Shown: positions 51,407 to 60,749, counted from the stretch's first letter. The stretch: 64,000 nucleotides of DNA from an uncultured Prevotellaceae bacterium (GCA_902784565.1 CACZVE010000005.1:1-64000), one strand, 5' to 3'. The notes: a model not told the origin generated them from the sequence alone. Numbers and translations: made by a program.

Positions 51407-52888
51407 TTACTCTGTCGGCTCTGCGGATTCTGCGGGAACTGTAAACCATGATGTAGGAATGCTCACACGCTCCTTCATCCATTTCACGTCAGGATTGACG
51501 GCCAGCATCATCGGAGCCTCACCCTTCTTCGGGAAGGTGATGGTCTTTACTTCTCCAGAGTTACCTCTGTCAGCGACAGCAACAGAGATGTTGTTCGTTT
51601 CAGGATTAAAGCCCACCACTTCAAACGGCTCATCCAGCACAGCATCCCAGTCAATGGCAGCGCCCTTCCAACCTGTATTCCACATATCTTCGAAAGCAAT
51701 ATGTTTACTCTTAATCCATTCTGTAGCACCAATAGTCAGCGTGAAGTCCAGTGTACCACCAGTAGCGCGGACAATGGCCACGTCGGGAAGATTTTTCTCT
51801 GTCCTACTTAACTCCTCATTTGTTGTATTATCATATTTAATGGTGATCTTCTTTCTGTCATACTTTACATCAACTACGACATCGTTGAAGTCGAAGTCGT
51901 CGGTAGTACCCAGGTCCTCCATGAAGTACCGCTTCGTATAGAATTCTTCAACTTCCTCTACGCGCTCTGTCGGGGGAACAGGATTGCCATAGACCATGAA
52001 CACCAGGTCCTCGAAGTCATTATCCGTGTAATCCTCACAGCCAATGATGGTTACATCATAGCCTTCGGGTACAGCAGCAGGCTTTTGGGCTTGTGTCAGA
52101 GAAATCATCTTGCAATTATTAAGAGCCGTAGAGTAGTAGGTAATTGGCTGGTCTTGAGTCGGATTAATCAAATTGTTCTGATAGGCTTGATATCCTGTCG
52201 TATGACTGCCGTTTTTCCATACTTTCAGATAGAACGACATGGTATTTCCTACAGGAAGATTGGAGAATGTATAAGTGGGAGCCTTCACTGCTTTGTGTGT
52301 GAATTTTCCATTATCTTTAGTAAGACCATCTTGGCCATTACCTAATTGCGTCCATTCATTCTCGGCATCGTCAGGATCCTGATAATAGAAATCTTCGCCC
52401 TTAGACCAGACCTTATAATCTCCTGCACCGTCAACACTCATCCACAACTCCCAGTAATAGGTAGCATAACCCTGATAGATAGGAGCGATGGTGAATGAGT
52501 TGTTAGGAACTTTCATGATGAAGGCTTCACCCTTTACCTTGTTGTCCTGACCCTTCGGCATATGAGTGTACATCCATTCAAGAACGTCCTTCTCAACAAC
52601 GATAGATTCCTTGCTCGTATTTGCTGCAAAGTCAAAACTGTTTTCACCTGTACGTGTACGGGCGGCATTTGTACTAGAGGGCAGACTGTAAACAGGCTGC
52701 GCGGAGCAGAAGTCCCAATTCTGGTTGGGGTCAATCTTACCATACTTCTTCTCGAAGTTGGTAGCATACTCTGCTTTTAGATTCTTCACTGGGGCATCCT
52801 TGTCGATGAAATCATCGTGCGAGCATGCCACAAACACAAGGCCAACTACGGCCACACTTGCTGTCAGAAATAGACTTTTAATGTTCAT
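51407..52888 (-). CDS. LruC-like lipoprotein (second of the pair)
   Basis: 493 aa. Signal MNIKSLFLTASVAVVGLVFVAC predicts a lipoprotein with SHDD after the cysteine. It shares with 47419-48768 an N-terminal segment ending NQNWDF, a middle beta-rich region, and KRYFMEDLGTTDDFDFNDVVVDV followed by VRATGGTLDFTL. A second acidic motif, GCEDYTDNDFEDLVFMVYG, precedes it. The mid-part (YYWELWMSVDGAGDYKVWSKGEDF) suggests a carbohydrate- or adhesin-like beta-sandwich, but I cannot assign it. It is convergent with maeB and has a -7 box at 52929. Confidence 0.75.
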   Translation of the reverse strand: MNIKSLFLTASVAVVGLVFVACSHDDFIDKDAPVKNLKAEYATNFEKKYGKIDPNQNWDFCSAQPVYSLPSSTNAARTRTGENSFDFAANTSKESIVVEKDVLEWMYTHMPKGQDNKVKGEAFIMKVPNNSFTIAPIYQGYATYYWELWMSVDGAGDYKVWSKGEDFYYQDPDDAENEWTQLGNGQDGLTKDNGKFTHKAVKAPTYTFSNLPVGNTMSFYLKVWKNGSHTTGYQAYQNNLINPTQDQPITYYSTALNNCKMISLTQAQKPAAVPEGYDVTIIGCEDYTDNDFEDLVFMVYGNPVPPTERVEEVEEFYTKRYFMEDLGTTDDFDFNDVVVDVKYDRKKITIKYDNTTNEELSRTEKNLPDVAIVRATGGTLDFTLTIGATEWIKSKHIAFEDMWNTGWKGAAIDWDAVLDEPFEVVGFNPETNNISVAVADRGNSGEVKTITFPKKGEAPMMLAVNPDVKWMKERVSIPTSWFTVPAESAEPTE

Positions 52889-52928
52889 AAAGTTATCCTT
52901 AAAAAATTTATATTGATTAATTACGGCG

Positions 52929-52936
52929 CAAAAGTA
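52929..52936 (-). promoter_or_regulatory. -7 box for the second LruC-like lipoprotein
   Basis: The minus strand reads TACTTTTG followed by CGCCG, 40 bp upstream of the ATG. No well-placed TTTG. Confidence 0.55.
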
Positions 52937-52997
52937 CTACTTTTTATCAAAAAAGTATTGAAATCTGTTGTTAAAAAAGTGTAAATCTTGGATTTTG

Positions 52998-53022
52998 TCT
53001 ATAAAAAAAAGGATTTCGTGGG
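52998..53022 (+). repeat. 25-bp upstream element, copy 2
   Basis: GTCTATAAAAAAAAGGATTT followed by CGTGG, 22 of 25 bases as at 41370-41394. It lies 8 bp before the TAACTTTG box of the IMPase-family gene. Confidence 0.6.
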
Positions 53023-53030
53023 TTTTTTCG

Positions 53031-53038
53031 TAACTTTG
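53031..53038 (+). promoter_or_regulatory. -7 box for the IMPase-family gene
   Basis: TAACTTTG followed by CAGAC and then the ATG at 53044, only 5 bp after the box, so the mRNA should be leaderless or nearly so. Confidence 0.6.
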
Positions 53039-53043
53039 CAGAC

Positions 53044-53874
53044 ATGAAACAGACAATAGATCTAGAAAAATGTACGCTGGCGGTATGTGAGATTGCACGT
53101 CGGGCGGGGAATTATATCAGAGAGGAACGACAGAAGTTCTCACTCGAGCGTGTAGAACGGAAGCATGCTCACGACTATGTGTCGTATGTTGACAAGGGCT
53201 CCGAACGGCTGATAGTCAGTGCACTTAGGGAACTGTTACCCGAAGCAGGCTTTATCACGGAGGAAGGAACGACAGAAGTGAAAAGTGAAGGCGATGTAAA
53301 TGAAAAGTCTTTTGCTGATGTTCCATTGTGTTGGGTGGTGGATCCGCTCGACGGCACTACGAACTTCATCCATCAGTATGCCCCTTACGCCGTCAGCATC
53401 GCTCTGTTGCAAGAGAGGGAGATCCTGCTCGGTGTGGTCTATGAGGTCTGCGCCGATGAGTGTTTCTATGCCTGGAAAGGAAGAGGCGCCTACCTCAACG
53501 GCACACGCCTGCATGTCAGTGCGCAGAAGATTCAGGATGCGCTGATCTGTCTGCAACTGCCCTACAACAGCGAGGCCTACAAGCCCGTCATCCTCAGTCT
53601 TATCAAACAGTTCTACGGTAATGTGGGAAGCATCCGTGCCTGTGGTTCTGCTGCGATGGCACTCTGCAACGTGGCTGCCGGCAGACTCGATGGCTATGCT
53701 GAAAAATATATCGGACAGTGGGACTACATGGCTGGTAGTCTGATTGTGATGGAGGCTGGCGGCACGGTAACGGACTATGACGGCTCCCCTGATTTTACCC
53801 AAGGCGACAGCGTCGTTGCCACTAACGGTCTGATACAGCAAGACCTCCTGGCAGCCATTCTATCTGGTGTTTAA
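53044..53874 (+). CDS. inositol-monophosphatase-family phosphatase
   Basis: 276 aa. Metal-binding motifs: E73/E74 in FITEEGT, D100/D103 in WVVDPLDGTTNF, and D227 in GQWDYMAGSLIVMEAGG. The substrate could be inositol phosphates, 3'-phosphoadenosine phosphates or sugar phosphates; SuhB-like is the closest guess. Between EEGT and WVVDPLDG an extra stretch of about 20 residues (from EVKSE to ADVPLC) begins with an in-frame 7-bp repeat (53277-53290). The 3' end overlaps the convergent 746-aa gene by 15 bp. Confidence 0.88.
   Translation: MKQTIDLEKCTLAVCEIARRAGNYIREERQKFSLERVERKHAHDYVSYVDKGSERLIVSALRELLPEAGFITEEGTTEVKSEGDVNEKSFADVPLCWVVDPLDGTTNFIHQYAPYAVSIALLQEREILLGVVYEVCADECFYAWKGRGAYLNGTRLHVSAQKIQDALICLQLPYNSEAYKPVILSLIKQFYGNVGSIRACGSAAMALCNVAAGRLDGYAEKYIGQWDYMAGSLIVMEAGGTVTDYDGSPDFTQGDSVVATNGLIQQDLLAAILSGV
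53277..53290 (+). repeat. 7-bp repeat in frame in the IMPase-family gene
   Basis: AGTGAAA AGTGAAG, the same 7-mer type as in the aroE-purM spacer (646-673, minus strand). It encodes EVKSE, inside a stretch that most IMPases lack. Confidence 0.6.
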
Positions 53875-56100
53875 CCTTCTTTTCTGCATCTTCGATGTCT
53901 CGTTCTGTAGTTCGATGCCGATATCCATCATCTCCTTCTGCAGTTCCCCGGCCTTTTCAGGATGCTCCTGTAACTCCTTGGTGATTTCCTGAATACGCTT
54001 TTGCAGTTTCTCTAACTTCGAGACTGATTCGTCAGTCTCTGTCTCTGTTTCTTTCTCGTCCTCTATCTGTATGACGTAATAGTTGGTCTTGGGAGAGAAT
54101 GAGATCGTACACTCTTTTCCCTGACCATTCGTACCAGAAAACATCTTACCGGCAATAACCGTCATGCTATTGAAGCCATGACTCATAACCCTTCTTGTCA
54201 GTTCGTTGAAAGAAAGTCCGTTTCGTGCCTTGATGCTGGCCATGAAAGTATCGTCGTTCACCAAGACCATGTCGTTATCCTTATTCAAGCCTTCCGGCAA
54301 GAGGTAGGCATACTCAGAAGGCAGTTTCCCACTGGCTACAATTTCGTCACCGTGCTCAATCATCTCTACAAGACCTGGATCCATGCGACTCTTCCAGTCA
54401 TATACCCAGATACCATCCTCTCCTGCCGGTTCCAGTTTTTCTTCTGCTGGTGCCGCGAGCGAAGCAGGAACCGATGACTTGGACCTCGACATGTTCAATG
54501 AGGGTGTCAGTGACTCCACATACGACAGGTTGTTGGGAGAGCCTGCTCTTTGTTTTTCATAGGGATCTCCTTCAGACGTAATCACATACCCCGTCTCCTG
54601 TTCGAGTGGAGCGAAGATCCTGTCATCACGCAGAATAAGTTCGTTGTTTTTAGCGAAGTCTTTCATTGTGTCTGTCAGGTCTTTGTGATAAACAGACGTA
54701 GGCGCGGTCATTTCGGCAAAGTCGGTTTTCTCCTGTGTCTTGATATAGATGGCAAGCCTTCTTCCCTTTGTCCAATAGGTCTTTCCGGTATACCTGAACT
54801 TGTAATTCACCCTTGCTTGTAACGGACCTAAGTTTATTTCGCCCTCGTTGTACATACCATGTTCCAGATTGAACTCGCCGGTATGATCTACCGAAAACTC
54901 TGGCACATTCTCCTGTAGTTCTCGCGTGAAGGGGTAGTTGGTTGATCTGTCAAGATTTCCCTTTTCAATTTCCAATTGGAAATCGTAACTCTCCAGAATC
55001 TTGTCGCCTAACACTGTTGGGGAATTCTGGATGTCTTTCACACTGGTAACTGGTACAAGAAGTCTCATCGGCAGTTTTGGACTCAGGATCACTTTCTCCC
55101 GGAAATTCACATCGAACACTTTTACATTATCATGACGTGCCCTGAGTTTAATGTGTCCTTTATAGGTACCATAGCGGCTGGTCTTTTTACCGTCGATCTT
55201 TTTTAAGTCGGCCTGCAGCGTCCACATTTGGTCGATACCACCGCACAGGAATAGCGATGCATATTTACGCTCAACTTCTTTGTTAACCTTTAAATGCCAT
55301 TCGCCGTCTTTGTAATAGTCATCCAGGCGCTGCCTCAGTTTCTGGGCAACAGTCCTATAGAACAGTTCCTTCAGCATCTGACGCTGCATCATCTCTTTCG
55401 TCCATTCGTCACGGTCCCAGAGATGGTATTTTTTTGTCAGGTCGCCCAAGTCCCATCCCAACTGTGATGCAGCGACAATCATCATGATGGGTCCCAAAGC
55501 CTTCGACGCAATATCGCCACCTAAGTCGGCTCCAGCCTCTAATGCCTTATTCACAATGGCATCCCTGCTCTTTCCTACAATATAGTCACACACATCGGCT
55601 TTTCCCTGCGTAATGGCTTTCTCGGCATCCTGTCCATTAAAACCGGCACGAACGGCATTGACAGCATCAGCCATAATAGCATATTCGCCACCAACGGGAT
55701 TCAAACCACTGCGAAGTGCTATGTCGAGGGCTTGTGAGGCTATGTCGTGCCATTGAGCAGCTGTGATATCCTTATATTCAGCCAGTTGTTCATCGATTTT
55801 GCCCAGCATGCCGTCAGACATATTCAGGTCATTCATCACGTCCCTTACCATCTTGGTGACTTCGGAGACTGTGAGCGGCTTCTTTGTGTTTTCTATAGTA
55901 CCGCTGAACGACAGTTGGCCTACCTTGAAGGTAATGGTTGACACAGGCCAGTAGTCGTCCAGTATCCTGTTCCAGTCGATGTAACTGGTCGCCCCCTGGT
56001 CTCTATGAGGGTTCGTATAATCATGGTTGTCACCATATTCCTGTCCCCAGACGATGCCAGGCAACAAGTATAACAGAATAGATAAATAAACCTTTCTCAC
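53860..56100 (-). CDS. uncharacterised exported 746-aa protein
   Basis: I do not recognise a family. A signal peptide (MRKVYLSILLYLLPGIVWGQ) predicts export. Residues about 75-230 are helical and Ala-rich (ITQGKADVCDYIVGKSRDAIVNKALEAGADLGGDIASKALGP), about 270-460 look beta-rich, about 535-570 are a Ser/Pro/Ala-rich linker (SLNMSRSKSSVPASLAAPAEEK), and the C-terminus (about 685-740) is a charged coiled coil (ETDESVSKLEKLQKRIQEITKELQEHPEK). It has no lipobox. It overlaps the convergent IMPase gene by 15 bp and stands alone, 91 bp from the ypfJ-like gene upstream. Confidence 0.7.
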   Translation of the reverse strand: MRKVYLSILLYLLPGIVWGQEYGDNHDYTNPHRDQGATSYIDWNRILDDYWPVSTITFKVGQLSFSGTIENTKKPLTVSEVTKMVRDVMNDLNMSDGMLGKIDEQLAEYKDITAAQWHDIASQALDIALRSGLNPVGGEYAIMADAVNAVRAGFNGQDAEKAITQGKADVCDYIVGKSRDAIVNKALEAGADLGGDIASKALGPIMMIVAASQLGWDLGDLTKKYHLWDRDEWTKEMMQRQMLKELFYRTVAQKLRQRLDDYYKDGEWHLKVNKEVERKYASLFLCGGIDQMWTLQADLKKIDGKKTSRYGTYKGHIKLRARHDNVKVFDVNFREKVILSPKLPMRLLVPVTSVKDIQNSPTVLGDKILESYDFQLEIEKGNLDRSTNYPFTRELQENVPEFSVDHTGEFNLEHGMYNEGEINLGPLQARVNYKFRYTGKTYWTKGRRLAIYIKTQEKTDFAEMTAPTSVYHKDLTDTMKDFAKNNELILRDDRIFAPLEQETGYVITSEGDPYEKQRAGSPNNLSYVESLTPSLNMSRSKSSVPASLAAPAEEKLEPAGEDGIWVYDWKSRMDPGLVEMIEHGDEIVASGKLPSEYAYLLPEGLNKDNDMVLVNDDTFMASIKARNGLSFNELTRRVMSHGFNSMTVIAGKMFSGTNGQGKECTISFSPKTNYYVIQIEDEKETETETDESVSKLEKLQKRIQEITKELQEHPEKAGELQKEMMDIGIELQNETSKMQKRRLNTR

Positions 56101-56134
56101 GGTCTTATAAGATTTATGTTATTGATACCTAATT

Positions 56135-56168
56135 CAAAAACACGAAGGACTCAAGGTCCTCCGTGTTC
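56135..56168 (-). terminator. intrinsic terminator after the ypfJ-like gene
   Basis: On the minus strand AACACG-G-AGGAC, loop CTTGA, GTCCT-T-CGTGTT is followed by TTTGAATT. The stem is 11 bp with one mismatch. It separates the ypfJ-like gene from the 746-aa gene. Confidence 0.7.
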
Positions 56169-56191
56169 TATAAAAATCAATTATTTCTCGG

Positions 56192-57064
56192 TTAGAGGTC
56201 GTTGTAGTTCTGTACGTTGAAGGTCGAGGTGCGCATGTCACCTGTCTCGTAGCCACGACGGAGCCAGCGCTTGCGCTGTTCGGAGGTACCGTGGGTAAAC
56301 GACTCGGGCGTTGCCCTACCCTGTGCTTTCTTCTGCAACCAGTCGTCGCCGATGGCCTTGGCCAGTTCGAGACCCTTCTCCAGATCGCCGTACTCCATCG
56401 AGTGGTTCATCTGATCCTCATAATGAGCCCAGACACCGGCGTAGTAGTCGGCTAACAACTCCAGACGTACACTGATCTGATTGGCAGTCACCTTGTCGGT
56501 CTGGTTCATCTGCTGATGAGCCTTGCCGAGAATGCCGAGTGAGTACTCCACATGGTGGCCGATTTCGTGGGCAATGACGTAGGCATAGGCGAAGGTGTTA
56601 CCCTCGACGCCTAACTGGCGCTTCATCTGCGTGAAGAACGACAGGTCGATATACAACTTCTGGTCGCCAGAGCAATAGAACGGGCCTACGGCAGCTGTAG
56701 CGCTACCACAGGCAGAGTTGACCTGATTGGTAAACAGCACCAGCGTGGGCGACTCGTAGGTACGACCCAGTTCCTTGAACACAGCCGTCCATACATCCTC
56801 TGTAGAGGCGAGGATCTGCTTGCACTCGGTAGCCAATTGCTGTTCTTCCTCGGAGAACTCCTCAGGATTGACACTCTCCGTACGAGCTGACATCTGCTCC
56901 TGGGCTGCCTGCAAACCGGCTGACACAGGGTCGCCGCCACTCATCCAGGCAAACAGGGCTGCCACGATGATGGCACCGATGCCGCCGATACCGGCCTTCG
57001 CACCGCCACTCAAACCACGACGGTCTTCTACATTACTACTTTCTCTTCTTCCTGTAAGTTTCAT
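56192..57064 (-). CDS. ypfJ: neutral zinc metallopeptidase, YpfJ/KPN_02809 family
   Basis: 290 aa. One membrane segment (about 22-41, GAKAGIGGIGAIIVAALFAW) anchors a domain with the zincin motif H166-E-I-G-H170 in VIAHEIGHHVEYSLG and a later ELLADYYAGVWAH that can supply the third ligand. CGSATAAVGPFYCSGDQKLYIDLSFF is the family signature. Substrate unknown. It follows atpG by 18 bp on the same strand, so it may be read through from the ATP synthase operon. Confidence 0.88.
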   Translation of the reverse strand: MKLTGRRESSNVEDRRGLSGGAKAGIGGIGAIIVAALFAWMSGGDPVSAGLQAAQEQMSARTESVNPEEFSEEEQQLATECKQILASTEDVWTAVFKELGRTYESPTLVLFTNQVNSACGSATAAVGPFYCSGDQKLYIDLSFFTQMKRQLGVEGNTFAYAYVIAHEIGHHVEYSLGILGKAHQQMNQTDKVTANQISVRLELLADYYAGVWAHYEDQMNHSMEYGDLEKGLELAKAIGDDWLQKKAQGRATPESFTHGTSEQRKRWLRRGYETGDMRTSTFNVQNYNDL

Positions 57065-57068
57065 ATAC

Positions 57069-57084
57069 TTTTGAATTTTGAATT
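57069..57084. repeat. 7-bp repeat at the atpG stop
   Basis: TTTTGAA TTTTGAA TTA: two perfect 7-mers running into the atpG stop codon (57083-57085) and filling the spacer before the ypfJ-like start. Confidence 0.7.
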
Positions 57085-58060
57085 AATTATTCACGGAACC
57101 GCCGACGATGTCGAGAAGTTCGTTTGTGATAGCCTGCTGACGACCCTTGTTGTACTGCAGGTTCAGTTCGCGAAGCAGTTCGTCGGCATTATCAGTAGCG
57201 GTCTGCATGGCCACCATACGGGCGGCATGCTCCGAGGCATTGGAATCCAACAGCGCCGTATAGAGCGACAGATGGGCGAGTTTCGGTAGGAGTTGCGAGA
57301 GCACGGTGTTCATGTCCGGCTCGACGATGAAGTTATCGTTGAGCGGCTTCACCTCGGCCTGTTTCTCTCCTGACTCCTGGCTCCTGTCTCCTCTCTTCTT
57401 CAGATACTCCTGACTCTCCTTCGTGGCAATGACTGATTCCAGATCGCGCTCCTTGTCGGCATTGAGTTCCGACTGGATGTCGATGGGAAGGAAGGTCTTG
57501 CGGGTGAGTATCTGCGAGCCTGCGCTCTTGAAGTGGTGATAGATAAGTTCCACCTTATCTATCTCACCCTCAGCGAATTTCGTTCCTAGTTCCACCGCAA
57601 TCTCGATACACTGCTGTACGTTGGGTTTGTCGGCGAGTGCCGAGAATTCACCCTGTACGGCGAGTCCCATCTTCTTGGCCTTCTCATACACCTTACGGCC
57701 TATGGGATAGATCTCGACATTGTCGCGTCCGATGGTCTTGTCGTACTCATCGACGGCATGCGACATCATCTTGATAGTGTTGGCATTGAAGCCGCCGCAG
57801 AGGGAGGAGTTGGAGGTCATCACCACCAGAGCCGCCCTGTGTACAGGGCGCTCATGATCGTAGATGGTCTGTGCCTCTGCCTCGGCAGCGAGGAACGACT
57901 TGAGGATGTGCTCCAGCAACTCCTCGTAAGGCAGCATGTTTTGGATGGCTACCTGTGCGTGGTGGAGTTTACTGGATGCCACCATCTTCATCGCCGACGT
58001 GATCTTTCGCGTGGATTTGACTGAGGCGATGCGGCCTTTAATTTCTTTCAGGCTGGGCAT
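57083..58060 (-). CDS. atpG: ATP synthase F1 gamma subunit
   Basis: 325 aa, about 30-35 longer than usual. The N-terminal helix MPSLKEIKGRIASVKSTRKITSAMKMVASSKL and the C-terminal helix MVAMQTATDNADELLRELNLQYNKGRQQAITNELLDIVGG form the rotor shaft. The Rossmann-like middle holds ALVVMTSNSSLCGGFN. The extra length lies around residues 215-235 (ESQEYLKKRGDRSQESGEKQ), encoded largely by CTCCTGN heptamers (57367-57394 plus strand). The insertion is before the conserved NDNFIVEPD region and keeps the frame. It is the last gene of the ATP synthase run. Confidence 0.95.
   Translation of the reverse strand: MPSLKEIKGRIASVKSTRKITSAMKMVASSKLHHAQVAIQNMLPYEELLEHILKSFLAAEAEAQTIYDHERPVHRAALVVMTSNSSLCGGFNANTIKMMSHAVDEYDKTIGRDNVEIYPIGRKVYEKAKKMGLAVQGEFSALADKPNVQQCIEIAVELGTKFAEGEIDKVELIYHHFKSAGSQILTRKTFLPIDIQSELNADKERDLESVIATKESQEYLKKRGDRSQESGEKQAEVKPLNDNFIVEPDMNTVLSQLLPKLAHLSLYTALLDSNASEHAARMVAMQTATDNADELLRELNLQYNKGRQQAITNELLDIVGGSVNN
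57367..57394 (-). repeat. heptanucleotide repeat in frame in atpG
   Basis: The plus strand reads CTCCTGA, CTCCTGG, CTCCTGT, CTCCTCT, and another CTCCTGA at 57417-57423. On the coding strand this is (N)CAGGAG repeated, translated as GDRSQESGE in atpG. Confidence 0.82.
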
Positions 58061-58066
58061 AGGCTA

Positions 58067-59653
58067 TCAGTTTTTGTACGTTCCTGCGATGTCGGCCATC
58101 ACAGCCTCGATCTTTGCAGTCGTCTCGTCGTCGATCTTACCGCTGGCCAGGGTCTCGATGACCTCGGGGTTGGCAGAGCGCAACTTATCGAGGAACTGGT
58201 TCTGGCACTCACGTACCTTTGTGATAGGCACCTCACGCATCAGTCCGTGCACACCGCAATAGAGGATAGCGATCTGCTCGCCTACGGGCATCGGGCTGTA
58301 CTGCGGCTGAATCAGCAACTGGTTGTTCTTACGTCCTCTGTCGAGGGTCATCGCTGTCACGGCATCCATATCGGAAGAGAACTTCGAGAAGGACTCCAAC
58401 TCACGGTACTGTGCCTGGTCGATCTTCAACGTACCAGCCACCTTCTTCATCGACTTGATCTGTGCCGAACCACCCACACGGGATACGGAGATACCGACGT
58501 TGATGGCAGGACGGAAGCCCTGGTTGAAGAGGTCTGACTCGAGGAATATCTGTCCGTCGGTGATGGAGATCACGTTGGTAGGAATATACGCGGATACGTC
58601 ACCAGCCTGCGTCTCGATGATTGGCAGAGCGGTGAGTGAACCGCCACCCTTCACGTGACCCTTCATACACTCAGGCAGGTCGTTCATCTGCTCAGCCACC
58701 TCCTGCTGTTCGTTCATCTTGGCAGCACGCTCCAACAGACGGGAGTGCAGATAGAATACATCGCCCGGATAGGCCTCACGACCCGAAGGACGACGCAGGA
58801 TCAGTGACACCTCACGGTAGGCCACAGCCTGCTTCGACAGGTCGTCGTAGACTACCAGTGCCGGCAGACCCCTGTCGCGGAAATACTCACCGATGGCGGC
58901 ACCTGCAAACGGTGCATAGTACTGCATGGCAGCAGGATCGGCAGCGGTGGCAGACACCACGATGGTATAAGGCATGGCACCGTGCTCCTGCAGCGTGCTG
59001 ACGAGGGCGGCCACGGTACTGGCCTTCTGACCGATGGCGACATAGATACAATAGACAGGCTTGCCTGCCTCATAGAAACTCTTCTGGTTGATGATGGTAT
59101 CCACAGCAATGGCGGTCTTACCCGTCTGACGGTCACCGATGATCAACTCACGCTGTCCGCGTCCGATGGGAATCATCGAGTCGATAGCCTTCAGACCCGT
59201 CTGGAGCGGTTCCTTCACAGGCTGACGGTAGATCACACCGGGAGCCTTACGATCCAACGGCATCTCGAAGGCGTCGCTCAGGTCGATGTCGCCCTTGCCG
59301 TCGATAGCCTGACCCAGTGGATTGATGACGCGACCCAGCATATTGTCATTGACACGGATAGAGGCGATACGTTTGGTACGCTTCACCACCATGCCTTCCT
59401 TGATGCCTGAAGTGGTGCCGAGCAGCACACAACCGACGTTGTCTTCCTCCAGGTTCATCACGATAGCCATCGTCCCGTTCTCGAACTCCAACAGTTCATT
59501 GGCCTCCGCATTGCGCAGTCCGTAGATACGGGCCACACCGTCGCTGACGGTCAGCACAGTACCTACCTCATCGAACTTCTCGGCATTGGAGATACCTTTC
59601 AGTTGGTCAAGCAGGACCTGGGATACTTCGCTTGGTTTAATTTTATCTGACAT
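58067..59653 (-). CDS. atpA: ATP synthase F1 alpha subunit
   Basis: 528 aa. Walker A is GDRQTGKT (173-180), followed by the family regions [16 protein letters not shown] and [36 protein letters not shown] carries the arginine finger region. It forms the non-catalytic nucleotide sites of the F1 hexamer. The gene lies 6 bp from atpH and 6 bp from atpG, so the three are tightly co-transcribed. Confidence 0.97.
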   Translation of the reverse strand: MSDKIKPSEVSQVLLDQLKGISNAEKFDEVGTVLTVSDGVARIYGLRNAEANELLEFENGTMAIVMNLEEDNVGCVLLGTTSGIKEGMVVKRTKRIASIRVNDNMLGRVINPLGQAIDGKGDIDLSDAFEMPLDRKAPGVIYRQPVKEPLQTGLKAIDSMIPIGRGQRELIIGDRQTGKTAIAVDTIINQKSFYEAGKPVYCIYVAIGQKASTVAALVSTLQEHGAMPYTIVVSATAADPAAMQYYAPFAGAAIGEYFRDRGLPALVVYDDLSKQAVAYREVSLILRRPSGREAYPGDVFYLHSRLLERAAKMNEQQEVAEQMNDLPECMKGHVKGGGSLTALPIIETQAGDVSAYIPTNVISITDGQIFLESDLFNQGFRPAINVGISVSRVGGSAQIKSMKKVAGTLKIDQAQYRELESFSKFSSDMDAVTAMTLDRGRKNNQLLIQPQYSPMPVGEQIAILYCGVHGLMREVPITKVRECQNQFLDKLRSANPEVIETLASGKIDDETTAKIEAVMADIAGTYKN

Positions 59654-59659
59654 TTGATT

Positions 59660-60196
59660 TTACTTTTTTAGTGTTTGTAGAATTGAGTTGAGTTTCGACT
59701 TGACACTCGCATCCATGCGGTAAGTGTCGTATTCGAGGATGAAACCACCTATGATGTCGGGGTTCACCTCCGTCTCAAACTCCACTGTTCCATTAGTCTT
59801 ACTCTCCACCATGCGGCGCATCTTCTGCTCTGTGGCAGGCGATACCTGTGCCGCCGTGATGAGACGTCCCCGGATGACGTTCTTCTGCTGGCGGTAAAGT
59901 GTGACGTACGAATTGGCGATGAACTGCATCACGCTCTCGCGATCCTCCTTCAACACCAGTCGGACGAAGGCTTTCGTCAGTTCGGAAGGTTTTTGTCCTG
60001 CTGCCGTCAGCAACAGGGCTTCCTTCTTGTCCTTCGAGAGCATCGGGTTGTCTATCGTAAACCGCAGTTGCGGCACCTCGACGTAACTCTTGGCGAGTTG
60101 TTGCATCTCGGTGTAGACGGCATCTTCGATTTTCGCGTCAGTGGCACTCTTCAAGAGCGCACGGGCGTATCTGACCGATATGACTCCTATATCCAT
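59660..60196 (-). CDS. atpH: ATP synthase F1 delta subunit
   Basis: 178 aa. The N-terminal helical domain starts DIGVISVRYARALLKSATDAK, the OSCP signature. The C-terminal motif is EVNPDIIGGFILEYDTYRMDASVKSKLNSI, the most conserved part of the delta/OSCP family. It links the b-subunit stalk to the top of F1. It lies between atpF (16 bp) and atpA (6 bp). Confidence 0.94.
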   Translation of the reverse strand: MDIGVISVRYARALLKSATDAKIEDAVYTEMQQLAKSYVEVPQLRFTIDNPMLSKDKKEALLLTAAGQKPSELTKAFVRLVLKEDRESVMQFIANSYVTLYRQQKNVIRGRLITAAQVSPATEQKMRRMVESKTNGTVEFETEVNPDIIGGFILEYDTYRMDASVKSKLNSILQTLKK

Positions 60197-60212
60197 ACGT
60201 TATACCTTATTA

Positions 60213-60728
60213 TTAATTACTAGCAGAGACATCATCCAGCATACGGTCTATCAAATCCATCTGCGACTTGTCGTCCTTCAGGTTCTGCTTGAGAACCTTC
60301 TCGGCGATCTCGACACTCAGCGTGGCTACCTGTGCACGGATATCGGCGATGGCGGCTTTCTTCTCCTGTTCGATGGCGGTCTTCGCATCGTCCAAGAGTC
60401 GGGCACCCTCTGCCCTCGCCTTCGTCTGTGCCTGTTCCACGATGGCATCGCGCGTTTCGGCAGCCTCTTTCAGTATCTGAGCCTGTTTTTCACGCGCCTC
60501 CTGCAAGATGGATTCACCCTCCTTCTCGATATTCGCCAGACGCTCCTGGGCCTCGTGGGCCTTACGAAGCGACTCATCGATATAGTTCTTGCGTTCCTCC
60601 ACCATACCGGTGATGACGGGGAAGCCGAACTTGGCGAGAAGGACAAAGACCACCAAGAACGCTATCAACATCCAGAAGAATAATCCGAAGTCGGGCGTCA
60701 AGATGGCAGGTAAGTTCAATGACTCCAT
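60213..60728 (-). CDS. atpF: ATP synthase F0 b subunit
   Basis: 171 aa from MESLNLPAILTPDFG (60728); a TTG two codons upstream is less likely. One membrane segment (about 13-35, FGLFFWMLIAFLVVFVLLAKFGFP) is followed by a long charged helix (EERKNYIDESLRKAHEAQERLANIEKEGESILQEAREKQAQIL) that forms the peripheral stalk dimer. It lies 21 bp after atpE. Confidence 0.95.
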   Translation of the reverse strand: MESLNLPAILTPDFGLFFWMLIAFLVVFVLLAKFGFPVITGMVEERKNYIDESLRKAHEAQERLANIEKEGESILQEAREKQAQILKEAAETRDAIVEQAQTKARAEGARLLDDAKTAIEQEKKAAIADIRAQVATLSVEIAEKVLKQNLKDDKSQMDLIDRMLDDVSASN

Positions 60729-60749
60729 TTGCAAAGATGTTTTTGAGGA

